From assembly GCA_035771175.1 (NCBI GenBank), contig CM069605.1:21840288-21904287 (forward strand): DNA of 64,000 nucleotides, given 5' to 3'. Position 1 is the stretch's first letter, and every line of letters begins with the position of its first letter. The stretch is from Paratinospora sagittata (Eukaryota; Streptophyta; Magnoliopsida; Ranunculales; Menispermaceae). Made by a program: the position numbers and the translations under genes. Shown in pieces: positions 39,411 to 52,213 of the stretch. The notes under the pieces were generated by a model. That model saw only the letters and a list, made by a program, of their open reading frames with translations, made no database searches and was not told the DNA's origin.

Positions 39411-42400
39411 TGTAGCACCCGTGCCTTTAGGTGACGTCATTTTGACCCATAGTGTACCCGTAGAGTACACGTATATGTATTTGTATACGTATGTGTATAT
39501 GTATTTTGATGCTCAAAGCACGTAAGTTCGAGTGTCTTTGCATGATTTTAGGTCATAAGGAGTGCGCATGAAGTTTCGGTACCATCGAAGACCCGTTCAA
39601 CGTCAAAACATGTGAAAAACGGTGTTTTGGATCCAGTGGAGCTCACTCCATGGAGGAAGAGATTTCTGTCACAAATTACATCAATGGTATGAACTCATAG
39701 ATCCATGGTCCGATTGAGCTGAAATTTGGTCAGCTCATTCGTATATGGTAAATCTTCATTATGAACGGTGAAGATCTTTATAGGAGTTACCTACTACGAG
39801 TTATAAGGCTCCAAACACTGTTTCACAGATTTTTAGATTTTCTTACGCAGTTTTGATCAAACAGTTAGATCTCGCAATACCACCGTTGGATTGAGTTGAA
39901 CGTTTACCAAAATGTTGGTAACTGACTAATGAAACTTTAGGTCGGTTAAGATGTGAAATTGGCGGGTATTGTTCAAGAAATGGACTATCGATGTGCAAGT
40001 ATTGCAACAGAAAACTATTTTTTTGATAGTTTTTGGGCAACTTTTAGTTGTGGGGCCAAGCTTATCTATTTAAGCAACCAAAACGTAATTTTAGGCTCAT
40101 TTGCTCATTTCTCAGCCAGAAAAGAGAGAAAAGAGCTGGAGAAGAGAGAAAGGAGCTGAAGAGGAGAAGAGGAGAAGAGGAGAAAAGGAGAGGAAACCTA
40201 GGGTTGGTGGATTTTGCTCAAAATCCTAAGGTTTGCAAGTTTTTCCTCATTGTTTTTCCTCATTGTTCTTCCTTCAATCTCTTTGGTTCATGCATGCTAG
40301 TGTTGTTTTGATGCATGCATTGTATGAAACCCAGATTTGAAGGGGTAGTAGAAATCAAATGTTGTTCAAATGCTTTTCATGTTTGATATGTGTGTTTAGA
40401 GTGTGTTGGGAACCCTGTAAAGGCAAAAACCTCAATTTCTAGCAAGAAATTGGTAGGGTTTGGTACAAATGACCTAGTCTTGGTTCATTGACCTAGACTT
40501 TGACTTAAGCTTTGCATGCCATCTATGATGGACTGATCAGTATTAGGGATTGACTCATGTATTTAGGTTGAGATTTTAATGGTGAAATCATATGGTTTAG
40601 TGTAAATGGTCATTGTTTGGTTCATGGCCTTAGGCTTTTCCAAAAGTCATGCATGTCAACTATGTTGTTCTAGGTGGCATTGTGGATGATTCCATGTTGC
40701 AAGATCAGTAAAATTCATGGCTGAACATGGTGGCCTAGTGTAAAATTGGCAATATGGCCTATGTATGAAAATTTCCTGATTTGGGGCTTTTGATGCTCTT
40801 GATATAAAATCTGGAAAATTATGCAATGTAGGTTTAATTGGACATGATTAGGGTTGTTTGATGATTGAATTCAGTGGGTTCTCATAATGGACACCCTAAG
40901 GTTGAGTAATTTTGATCTAGGCTAAGTATTTGGTATTTTTCATGTACTTTGGCAATTTTGCATGTAATTTGGGAATTTTGCCCAAATTGGGACTTTTCAC
41001 CCAAAGCAAGTCAATTTATGAAATTGACTTGGGGATTGTTTAATTGGACCCAAATGGAGTAGAATCATGGGTTTAAAATGTTAGAACCTATGTTAAATTG
41101 ATATGACTTAGTTCATTTTGATCTTATGTTTTATATTGGCCTAATTGGGGATTTTGACCAAGACTTGGTTAATTGATAAAATTGACTTGATGTATAGTCT
41201 AATTGACCCTAATTATAATTGAATGTCATGTATACTAGTGGTTGGATCATGGGATCACCCTATACATTCAATTAAGGTCAATCTCAGTTTAATTGAGTCT
41301 AAATGATTAAGTTGAGCAATATGGAAATTGGCTCAAGGGGGTAATTAATTTAGAATCTAATTGACTTTAGATTGGGTTTGAACATGGGGTTTTGACACAC
41401 TTTATGACTGATTTTCAGTTGTGTGAACCATGTTATTTCTAGGTCTTGTGATTGATCTTGAACCCGTTTAGTCAATTGGAGAGTCTTGGTGATTGGATTG
41501 GCTAGACTTAGCTAATCAAGGGTGAGTATTCTTTTACTTTTGGATTATTTATATGTGGCATTGTATTATAGAAATGATTTAAATGCTTATGTATTATGGT
41601 ATGCATGTTTTAATGTTTTCCACGAAATATATTTGAACATAATTCATTGGGATGACAATTTGGGTTGAGGCTCCTAGTTGGAATTCCCTTCGTGGGAATT
41701 CTTGTAAGTCTAGCGGCGATCCCAGTTGTGGACCCTGCAGAGGGTTTTATGCCTTGTGTATGGGTAGATTAGTTTAAACTAATCCTACGTGCTGCGCGAC
41801 CCCATAAACCCTATTAGGATACGAGTATTGAGTGTGTGTTCAGGTACTGCGTGTAACGCACCAGCCTTAAACCCCCGTACTCAGGAGGTGTTAGGATTGC
41901 ATGAGCATGACTTCAAATGTTATGCATTGTCTTATGTATGACTTGATCCATTATGTTAGCATGTATGTAATCTATTTCGTCACAATGATATTTCAATGAT
42001 TTATGATCTTACCATGTTTTATAAATGCACGTATATGCCACTTGTAAATAACATTCACAGAGCTGGCCGTAGGTCACACCTCACCATCTTCTTTCAGGAT
42101 CTGATAGAAAAGGAAAAGGGAAGGCTTGACAGCGGAGCGTCCCTTATTTTTGTTTCATGTAGGTGTTGTACATTTAGTTTTGGATTTTGATAACTATGTA
42201 CATGATAACACCTAGTAATTGTATATTTAACACATAGTTGGGATGTGTTGGATTTTGTATCATTTTGAAGACTTTGAATTTTATATTTGGTAATTTGGAG
42301 AAGTAATATTTATTTCATTATGATCATGTTAGTTGGTTGTTAAGGATGTACTTTTATTTCTTTTTGGGGATTCGCATATGTATTTTAAGCTGACGGGACG

Positions 42401-42474
42401 TCGGGTGTACCGACGGAGGGTATACTCAGAGGTTCTCGTGCCGGTCATGACGTCACGTATAGTGGGTCGTGACA
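39411..42474 (+). mobile_element. solo LTR, 3,064 bp, Ty3/gypsy-like LTR family 2
   Basis: It starts TGTAGCACCCG and ends GGGTCGTGACA, flanked by ATTGT/ATTAT in a satellite unit that continues on the other side. Inside are a TATA-like TATTTAAG (40067-40074) followed by a GA-rich tract (~40118-40190). A block at about 40690-40800 resembles family 1 (3738-3850), and there is a block shared with the inverted fragment at 33044. No coding region of a retrotransposon is present. Short open frames (39843-40311, 41996-42190) are not supported as genes. Assignment to Ty3/gypsy is by resemblance to family 1 and by length, and is inferred. Confidence 0.92.
40067..40074 (+). promoter_or_regulatory. possible TATA box of LTR family 2
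   Basis: TATTTAAG is followed by a GA-rich stretch typical of an LTR leader. Motif match only. Confidence 0.3.
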
Positions 42475-42479
42475 ATTAT
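42475..42479 (+). repeat. target-site duplication, right copy (ATTAT)
   Basis: It follows the end of the family 2 solo LTR and pairs with ATTGT at 39406-39410. Confidence 0.8.
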
Positions 42480-45400
42480 AGTCCAAGAGGGGGGTAAATT
42501 GGACTTGACAGATTTTTGCGTTACCTTTCGATTAATATAGTTAAACAGATATAGTGCAGAATAGGTAACAATCAAAATAAAAAAAATATAGGAAAGAAAA
42601 ATGGACACAGAGATTTAGAGTGGTACAGTTATCCTTGAACCTATGTCTACTACTTAATCACTGCGATCAAGAATTTGCAATACACTATTGGCTACTCAAC
42701 CTAGGGGCCTGACTAGAAGTCGTATACAAAAGCCAGCACAAAGCCTTGGCTCAGAGCCTTACAATAACCAACATAAGGGCTTGGTTAGAAAGCCACACAC
42801 GCTTGCCTACACAAGAGCTTGGTTAGAAAGCCATATTCTACCCTACACAAGGGCTTGCCTAGAAAGTAACACTATAACCAACTTACGAGTGTGGTTACGA
42901 GCTATACAATAGTGTGGTATATTCCCGATTGACAAACACGTGAATGATACATCAAGATTACGAACGGCGATGAGAAGTGTTCTACAACACTCTCAAAAAT
43001 ATCAAACTTACAATATTGAATGAATTAACACTACTATTCCAACCACAATGATTTAAATGATGCAATGTGTTGAAATAACTTTTCACAAATATGCAATTCA
43101 ATCAAATATATATGATATGACCTCAAGAATCGAATATGCACAGGTATCTAGATATTGATTCTAAAAATGATATGTTTAAAGCACAAGAATCTATAATGAT
43201 GATTAAACTTGAGGATTCTAAAAGTGTAAATGATTAAGATTAAGAATCAAACAAACCAGGTGTTGATTTATGTAATCGATTCAATAAAGTATAACTTTAA
43301 CACATGAATCGATACAACAAGATATTTATGAAACCACTAAACAAGATACTCTGATATGACGATCAAAAAGGGTTTCACAAACACTATTCAAAACGAAATC
43401 AATTTTCAAGATATATGAAATTTTGGTCATCAAGCATAAGTGGACTAAATAAGTAATCACCTAAGTCACATTGTATGGTGTTGACCATTTTGATCTTTGG
43501 CTCAAGGATGTTAAGCCTTAAATCATGAGATTCCGCTCTGATACCACTTGCTAGCCCAGTATTATAGTCCAAGAGGGGGGGTAAATTAGACCTGACAGAT
43601 TTTTACGTTACCTTTCGGTTAATATAGTTAAACAGATATAGTGCACAATAAGGTAACAATCAAAATAAAAAAATGTAGCCAAAATAAATGGACACAAAGA
43701 TTTAGAGTGGTACAGTTTTCCTTTACCTTTTGTCCACTACCTAATCACTGCGATCAAGATTTTACAATACACTATTGGCTCGTCAACTTCCGGGAGTGAC
43801 TAGAAGTCGTACACAAAAGCCAGCGTAAAGGCTAGGCTCAAAGCCTTACACTAACCAATGGAAGGGCTTGGTTAGAAAGCCACACACGCTTACCTACACA
43901 AGGGCTTCGTTAGAAAGCCATATTTTAGCCTACACAAGGGCTTGCCTAGAAAGTCACACTATAACCAACTTACGGGTGTGGTTACAAGCTATACAATAGT
44001 ATGGTATATTCTCGATTGACAAACACGTCAACGATACATCAAGATTATGAATGCTAATGAGAAGTGTTCTACAACACTCTCATCAATATTAAGTTTAAAA
44101 TATTGAATGAAGTAACACTACTATTCCAACCACAATGATTTAAATGATGCAATGTGTTGAAATAACTTTTCTCAAATATGCAATCCAATCGAATATATAT
44201 GATATGAACTCAAGAATCGAATGTGCACAGGTATCTAGATTTTGATTCTAAAAATGATATATTTAAAGCACAAGAATCAATATATAATGATGATTAGAAC
44301 TTGACGATTCTAAAAGTGTAAATGATTAAGATCAAGAATCAAAGAAACCAAGTGTTGATTTATGTAATCGATTCAATATAGTATAACTTTAACACACGAA
44401 TCGATACAAGAAGATATTTATGAAACCACTAAGCAAGATACTATGATATGACGATCAAAAAGGGTTTCACAAACACTATTCTAAACGAAATCAATTTTCA
44501 AGATATATGAAATTTTGGTCATTAAGCATAAGTGGAGTAAATATGTTATCACCTAAGTCAAATTCCATGGTGTTGACCATTTTGATCTTTGGCTCAAGGA
44601 CGTTAAGCCTTAAATCATGAGCATCCGCTCTGATACCACTTGCTAGCCAAGTATTGTAGTCCAAAAGGGGGGGTAAATTGGAAATGACAGATATTTGCGT
44701 TACCTATCTGTTAATATAGTTAAACAGATACAGTGCAAAATAAGGTAACAATCAAAATAAAAAAAAAGTAGGAAAAATAAATGGACACAGAGATTTAGAG
44801 TGGTACAGTTCTCCTTGAACCTATGTCCACTACCTAATCGCTGCGATCAAGAATTTACAATACACTATTGGCTACTCAACTTAGGGGCGTGACTAGATGT
44901 CGTATACAAAAGCAAGCACAAAGGCATGGCTCAGAGCCTTACAATAACCAACATACGGGCTTGGTTAGAAAGCCACACACGCTTACCTACCCAAGGGATT
45001 GGTTAGAAAGGCATATTCTAGCCTACACAAGGGTTTGCCAAGAAAGTCACACTATAACCAACTTACGGGTGTGGTTACGAGCTATACAATAGTGTTGTAT
45101 ATTCCCGATTGACAAACACGTCAGCGATAAATCAAGTTTACGAATGACGATGAGAAGTGTTCTACAACAATCTCAACAATATTAAACTTACAATATTGAA
45201 TGAATTAACACTACTATTCCGACCACAATTATTTAAATGACGCAATGTGTTGAAATAACTTTTCTCAAATATGCATTCCATTCAAATATATATGATATGA
45301 ACTCAAGAATCGAATGTGCACAGGTATCTAGATATTGATTCTAAAAATGATATATTTAAAGCACAAGAATCAATATATAATGATGATTAGAACTTGACGA

Positions 45401-47609
45401 TTCTAAAAGTGTAAATGATTAAGATCAAGAATCAAACAAACCAAGTGTTGATTTATGTAATCGATTCAATATAGTATAACTTTAACACATGAATCGATAC
45501 AAGAAGATATTTATGAAACCACTAAGCAAGATACTATGATATGACGATCAAAAAGGGTTTCACAAACACTATTCTAACGAAATCAATTTTCAAGATATAT
45601 GAAATTTTGGCCATTAAGCATAAGTGGAGTAAATATGTTATCGCCTAAGTCAAATTCTATGGTGTTGACCATTTTGATCTTTGGCTCAAGGATGTTAAGC
45701 CTTAAATCATGAGCATCCGCTCTGATACCACTTGCTAGCTAGTATTGTAGTCCAAGAGCGGGGGTAAATTGGACTAGGCTGAATTTTCCGTTACCTTTCG
45801 GTTAATATAGTTAAACAGATATGGTGCACCATAGGTAACAATCAAAATAAAAAAAAATTGTGGGAATGATAAATGGACACAAAGATTTAGGGTGGTACAG
45901 TTCTCCTTGAACCTATGTCCACTACCTAATCACTGCGATCAAGAATTTGCAATACACTATTGGCTAGTCAACTTAGGGGCGTGACTAGAAGTCGTATACA
46001 AAAGCCAGCCCAAAGGCTTGTCTTAGAGCCTTACAATAACCAACAGAAGGGCTTGGTTAGAAAGCCACACACGCTTACCTACACAAGGGCTTGTTTAGAA
46101 AGAAATTTTGTAGCCTACACAAGGGCTGCCTAGAAAGCCACACTATAACCAACTTACGGGTGTGGTTACGAGCTGTACAATAGTGTTGTATATTCCCGAT
46201 AGACAAACACGTCAACGATACATTAAGATTACGAACGACGTTGAGAAGTGTTCTACAACACTGTCAACAATATTAAACTTACAATATTGAATGAATTAAC
46301 ACTACTACTCCAACCACAATGATTTAAATGATGCAATGTCTTGAAATAACTTTTCTCAAATATGCAATCCATTTAAATATATATGATATGAACTCAAGAA
46401 TCGAATGTGCACTGGTATCTAGATATTGATTCTAAAAATGATATGTTTAAAGCACAAGAATCAATATATAATGATGATTAAAACTTGACGATTCTAAAAG
46501 TGTAAATGATTAAAATCAAGAATCAAACAAACCAAGTGTTGATTTATGAAATCGATTCAATATAGTATAACTTTAACACATGAATCGATACCACAAGATA
46601 TTTATGAAAGCACTAAACAAGATACTGTGCTATGACGATCAAAAAGGGTTTCACAAACATTATTCAAATTGAAATAAATTTTAAAGATATATGAAATTTT
46701 GGTCCTTAAGCATAAGTGGAGTAAATAGGTTGTCACCTAAGTCAAATTATATGGTGTTGACCATTTTTATCTTTGGCCCAAGGATGTTAAGCCTTAAATC
46801 ATGAGCATCCGCTTTGATACCACTTGCTAGCCCAGTATTATAGTCCAAGAAGGGGTGTAAATTGGACTTGGCAGATTTTTGCGTTACCTTTCGGTTAATA
46901 AAGTAAAACAAATATAGTGCACAATAGGTAACAATCAAAATAAAAAACAAATTAGAAAAGATAAATGGACACAGAGATTTACAGTGGTACAGTTCTCCTT
47001 GAACCTATGTCCACTACCTAATCACTGCGATCAAGATTTTGCAATACACTATTGGGTCGTCAACTTACGGGGGTGACTAGAAGTCGTAAACAAAACCCGG
47101 CACAAAGGCTTGGCTCAAAGCCTTACACTAACCAACGTAAGCGCTTGGTTAGAAAGCCACACACGCTTACCTACACAAGGGATTGGTTGGAAAGCCACAT
47201 TCTAGCCTACACAAGGGCTTGCCTAGAAAGTCACACTATAACCAACTTACGGGTGTGGTTACGAGCTATACAATAGTATGGTATATTCTCGATTGAAAAA
47301 CACGTCAACGATACATCAAGATTACGAATGACGATGAGATGTGTTCTACAACACACTCAACAATATTAAGCTTACAATATTGAATGAATTAACACTACTA
47401 TTCCAACCACAATGATTTAAATGATGCAATGTGTTGAAATAATTTTTCTCAAATATTCAATCCATTCAAATATATATGATATGAACTCAAGAATCGAATG
47501 TGTATATGTATCTAGATATTGAAATTAACAATGATATGCTTAAAGCACAAGAATCAATATATAATGATGATTAAAATTGACGATTCTAAAAGTGTAAATG
47601 ATTAAAATC
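42475..47609. repeat. satellite block F
   Basis: The remainder of the interrupted unit runs to 42923, then units start at 42924, 44011, 45104, 46195 and 47288, all close to 1,090 bp. The units at 44011 and 45104 share long runs of identical variants in their middle parts (for example AATGATATATTTAAAGC and CACTAAGCAAG), a sign of recent copying. Confidence 0.92.
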
Positions 47610-50600
47610 AAGAATCAAATAAACGAAGTGTTGATCTATGAAATCGATTCAATATAGTATAACTTTAACACATGAATCGATATCACAGGATATATATGAA
47701 ACCACTAAAAAATATTCTCTGATATGACGGTCAAAATGGGTTTCAAAAACGCTATTCAAAATGAAATCAATTTTGAAGATATTTGAAATTTTGGTCGTTA
47801 AGCATAAGTGGAGTAAATAGGTTATCACCTAAGTCAAATTCTCTGGTGTTGACAATTTTGATCTTTGGATCAAGGTTGTTAAGCCTTAAATCATGAGCAT
47901 CCGCTCTGATACCACTTGCTAGCCAAGTATTGTAGTCCAAGAGAGGGGGGTAAATTGGACTTGGAAAATTTTTTGCGTTACCTTTCGGTTAATATAGTTA
48001 GACAGATATAGTGCACAATAAGCTAACAATCAAAATAAAAAAATGTTGGAAAGATAAATGGACACAGAGATTTAGAGTGGTACAGTCTCCTTGAACCTAT
48101 GTCCACTACCTAATCACTGCGATCAAGATTTTAGAATAGACTATTTGCTAGTCAACTTACGAGCGTGACTAGAAGTCATATACAAAAGCCAGCACAAAGG
48201 CTTGGCTCAAAGCCTTACACTAACCAACATAAGAGCTTGGTTAGAAAGCCAAACACGCTTACCTACAAAAGGGCTTGGTTAGAAAGCATTACTCTAGCCT
48301 AAACAAGGGCTTGCCTAGAAAGTCACCCTAGGTATTGATTCAAACAATGATACGTTTAAAGCATAAGAATCAATATATAATGATGATTAAAACTTGATGA
48401 TTCTAAAACTGTAAATGATTAAGATCAAGAATCAAATAAACCAAGTGTTGATCTATGAAATCGATTCAATATAGTATAACTTTAACACATGAATCGATAT
48501 CACAGGATATATATGAAACCACTAAAAAATATTCTCTGATATGACGGTCAAAATGGGTTTCAAAAACGCTATTCAAAATGAAATCAATTTTGAAGATATA
48601 TGAAATTTTGGTCGTTAAGCATAAGTGGAGTAAATAGGTTATCACCTAAGTCAAATTCTCTGGTGTTGACAATTTTGATCTTTGGCTCAAGGTTGTTAAG
48701 CCTTAAATCATGAGCATCCGCTCTGATACCACTTGCTAGCCAAGTATTGTAGTCCAAGAGAGGGGGGTAAATTGGACTTGGAAAATTTTTTGCGTTACCT
48801 TTCGGTTAATATAGTTAGACAGATATAGTGTACAATAAGCTAACAATCAAAATAAAAAAATGTTGGAAAGATAAATGGACACAGAGATTTAGAGTGGTGC
48901 AGTCTCCTTGAACCTATGTCCACTACCTAATCACTGCGATCAAGATTTTGGAATACACTATTTGCTAGTCAACTTACGAGCGTGACTAGAAGTCATATAC
49001 AAAAGCCAGCACAAAGGCTTGGCTCAAAGCCTTACACTAACCAACATAAGAGCTTGGTTAGAAAGCCACACACGCTTACCTACAAAAGGGCTTGGTTAGA
49101 AAGCATTATTCTAGCCTAAACAAGGGCTTGCCTAGAAAGTCACCCTAGGTATTGATTCAAACAATGATACGTTTAAAGCATAAGAATCAATATATAATGA
49201 TGATTAAAACTTGATGATTCTAAAACTGTAAATGATTAAGATCAGGAATCAAATAAACCAAGTGTTGATCTATGAAATCGATTCAATATAGTATAACTTT
49301 AACACATGAATCGATATCACAGGATATATATGAAACCACTAAAAAATATTCTCTGATATGACGGTCAAAATGGGTTTCAAAAACGCTATTCAAAATGAAA
49401 TCAATTTTGAAGATATATGAAATTTTGGTCGTTAAGCATAAGTGGAGTAAATAGGTTATCACCTAAGTCAAATTCTCTGGTGTTGACAATTTTGATCTTT
49501 GGCTCAAGGTTGTTAAGCCTTAAATCATGAGCATCCGCTCTGATACCACTTGCTAGCCAAGTATTGTAGTCCAAGAGAGGGGGGTAAATTGGACTTGGAA
49601 AATTTTTTGCGTTACCTTTCGGTTAATATAGTTAGACAGATATAGTGTACAATAAGCTAACAATCAAAATAAAAAAATGTTGGAAAGATAAATGGACACA
49701 GAGATTTAGAGTGGTGCAGTCTCCTTGAACCTATGTCCACTACCTAATCACTGCGATCAAGATTTTGGAATACACTATTTGCTAGTCAACTTACGAGCGT
49801 GACTAGAAGTCATATACAAAAGCCAGCACAAAGGCTTGGCTCAAAGCCTTACACTAACCAACATAAGAGCTTGGTTAGAAAGCCACACACGCTTACCTAC
49901 AAAAGGGCTTGGTTAGAAAGCATTATTCTAGCCTAAACAAGGGCTTGCCTAGAAAGTCACCCTAGGTATTGATTCAAACAATGATACGTTTAAAGCATAA
50001 GAATCAATATATAATGATGATTAAAACTTGATGATTCTAAAACTGTAAATGATTAAGATCAAGAATCAAATAAACCAAGTGTTGATCTATGAAATCGATT
50101 CAATATAGTATAACTTTAACACATGAATCGATATCACAGGATATATATGAAACCACTAAAAAATATTCTCTGATATGACGGTCAAAATGGGTTTCAAAAA
50201 CGCTATTCAAAATGAAATCAATTTTGAAGATATATGAAATTTTGGTCGTTAAGCATAAGTGGAGTAAATAGGTTATCACCTAAGTCAAATTCTCTGGTGT
50301 TGACAATTTTGATCTTTGGCTCAAGGTTGTTAAGCCTTAAATCATGAGCATCCGCTCTGATACCACTTGCTAGCCAAGTATTGTAGTCCAAGAGAGGGGG
50401 GTAAATTGGACTTGGAAAATTTTTTGCGTTACCTTTCGGTTAATATAGTTAGACAGATATAGTGTACAATAAGCTAACAATCAAAATAAAAAAATGTTGG
50501 AAAGATAAATGGACACAGAGATTTAGAGTGGTGCAGTCTCCTTGAACCTATGTCCACTACCTAATCACTGCGATCAAGATTTTGGAATACACTATTTGCT

Positions 50601-50899
50601 AGTCAACTTACGAGCGTGACTAGAAGTCATATACAAAAGCCAGCACAAAGGCTTGGCTCAAAGCCTTACACTAACCAACATAAGAGCTTGGTTAGAAAGC
50701 CACACACGCTTACCTACAAAAGGGCTTGGTTAGAAAGCATTATTCTAGCCTAAACAAGGGCTTGCCTAGAAAGTCACCCTAGGTATTGATTCAAACAATG
50801 ATACGTTTAAAGCATAAGAATCAATATATAATGATGATTAAAACTTGATGATTCTAAAACTGTAAATGATTAAGATCAAGAATCAAATAAACCAAGTGT
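47610..50899. repeat. satellite block G: four copies of an 817-bp truncated unit
   Basis: The junction AAAGTCACCCTAGGTATTG recurs at exactly 817-bp spacing, with the AGTCAC of the junction at 48321, 49138, 49955 and 50772. It joins the end of the hairpin ladder to a point ~220 bp into the next unit. The copies share private variants (CACAGGATATATATG, GGTCAAAATGGG, AATTTTTTGCG) and are nearly identical. The first copy differs most (TTTAGAATAGAC against TTTGGAATACAC). It is the youngest amplification in the window, or an assembly effect. Confidence 0.93.
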
Positions 50900-52108
50900 T
50901 GATTTATGAAATCGATTCAACATAGTATAACTTTAACACGTGAATCGATACCACAAGATATTTATGAAACCACTAAACAAGATACTGTGATATGACGATC
51001 AAAAAGGGTTTCACAAACACTTTTCAAAACGAAATCAATTTTCAAGATATTTGAAATTTTGGTCCTCAAGCATTAGTTGAGTAAATAGGTTATCACCTAA
51101 GTCAAATTCTATGGTGTTGACCATTTTGATCTTTGGCTCAAGGATGTTAAGCGTTAAATCATGAGCATCCGCTTTGATACCACTTGCTAGCCCAGTATTA
51201 TAGTCCAAGAGGGGGATAAATTGGACTTGGCAGATTTTTGCGTTACCTATCGGTTAATATAGTTAAACAGATATAGTGCACAATAGGTAACTATCAAAAT
51301 AAAAAAAATGTAGGAAAGATAAATGGACAGAGAGATTTAGAGTGGTACAGTTCTCCTTGAACCTATGTCCACTACCTAATCACTGCGATCAAGACTTTGC
51401 AATACACTATTAGCAAGTCAACTTACGGGGGTGACTAGAAGTCGGATACAAAAACCGACACAAAAGCTAGGCTCAGAGCCTTACACTAACCAACGTAAAG
51501 GCTTGGTTACAAAGCCACACACGCTTACCTACACAAGGGATTGGTTAGAAAGCCATATTCTAGCCTACACAAGGGCTTGCCTAGAAAGCCACACTATAAC
51601 CAACTTACGAGTGTGGTTACGAGCTATACAATAGTATGGTATATTTCAGATTGACAAACACGACAACGATACATCAAGATTACGAATGACGATGAGAAGT
51701 GTTCTACAACACGCTCAACAATATTAAGTTTACAATATTGAATGAATTAACACAATTATCCCAACGACAATGATTTAAATGAAGCAATGTCTTGAAATAA
51801 CTTTTCTCAAATTTGCAATCCATTCAAATATATATGATATGAACTCAAGAATCGAATGTGCACTGGTATCAAGCCATTAATTCCAACAATGATATGTTTA
51901 AAGCACAAGAATCAATATAATGATGATTAAAACTTGACGATTCTAAAAGTGTAAATGATTAAGATCAAGAATCAGACAAACCAAGTGTTGATTTATGAAA
52001 TCGATTCAATATAGTATAACATTAACACATGAATCGATACCACAAGATAATTATGAAACGAGTACACAAGATAGTATGATATGACGATCAAAAAGGGTTT
52101 CACAAACA

Positions 52109-52213
52109 CTATTCAAAACGAAATGAATTTTCAAGATATATGAAATTTTGGTCATTAAGCATAAGTGGAGTAAACAGGTTATCACCTAAGTCACATTCTA
52201 TGGTGTTGACCAT
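52109..52213 (-). pseudogene. gag-like N-terminal remnant in the satellite unit (representative)
   Basis: Starting at an ATG ~55 bp after the primer-binding site, the minus strand encodes 34 residues beginning MVNTIE, containing PLMLNDQNFIYLEN and ending FRFE before a stop. The P-x-L-x-x-x-N-F-x-x pattern resembles the opening of copia-type Gag (usually followed by W, here L). The same frame with its ATG and stop is seen at 28411-28515, 54216-54320, 58512-58625, 59606-59719 and 61804-61908. In other units the ATG is lost (for example the units at 5801 and 54842). It is far too short to work as Gag. Homology is suggestive only, and the frame could be open by chance and copied with the satellite. 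Confidence 0.4.

Noticed and set aside
40048..40311. 87-codon frame in the family 2 solo LTR
   Set aside because: It runs through the GA-rich leader-like tract and matches nothing recognisable. Charged-residue runs come from the low-complexity DNA.
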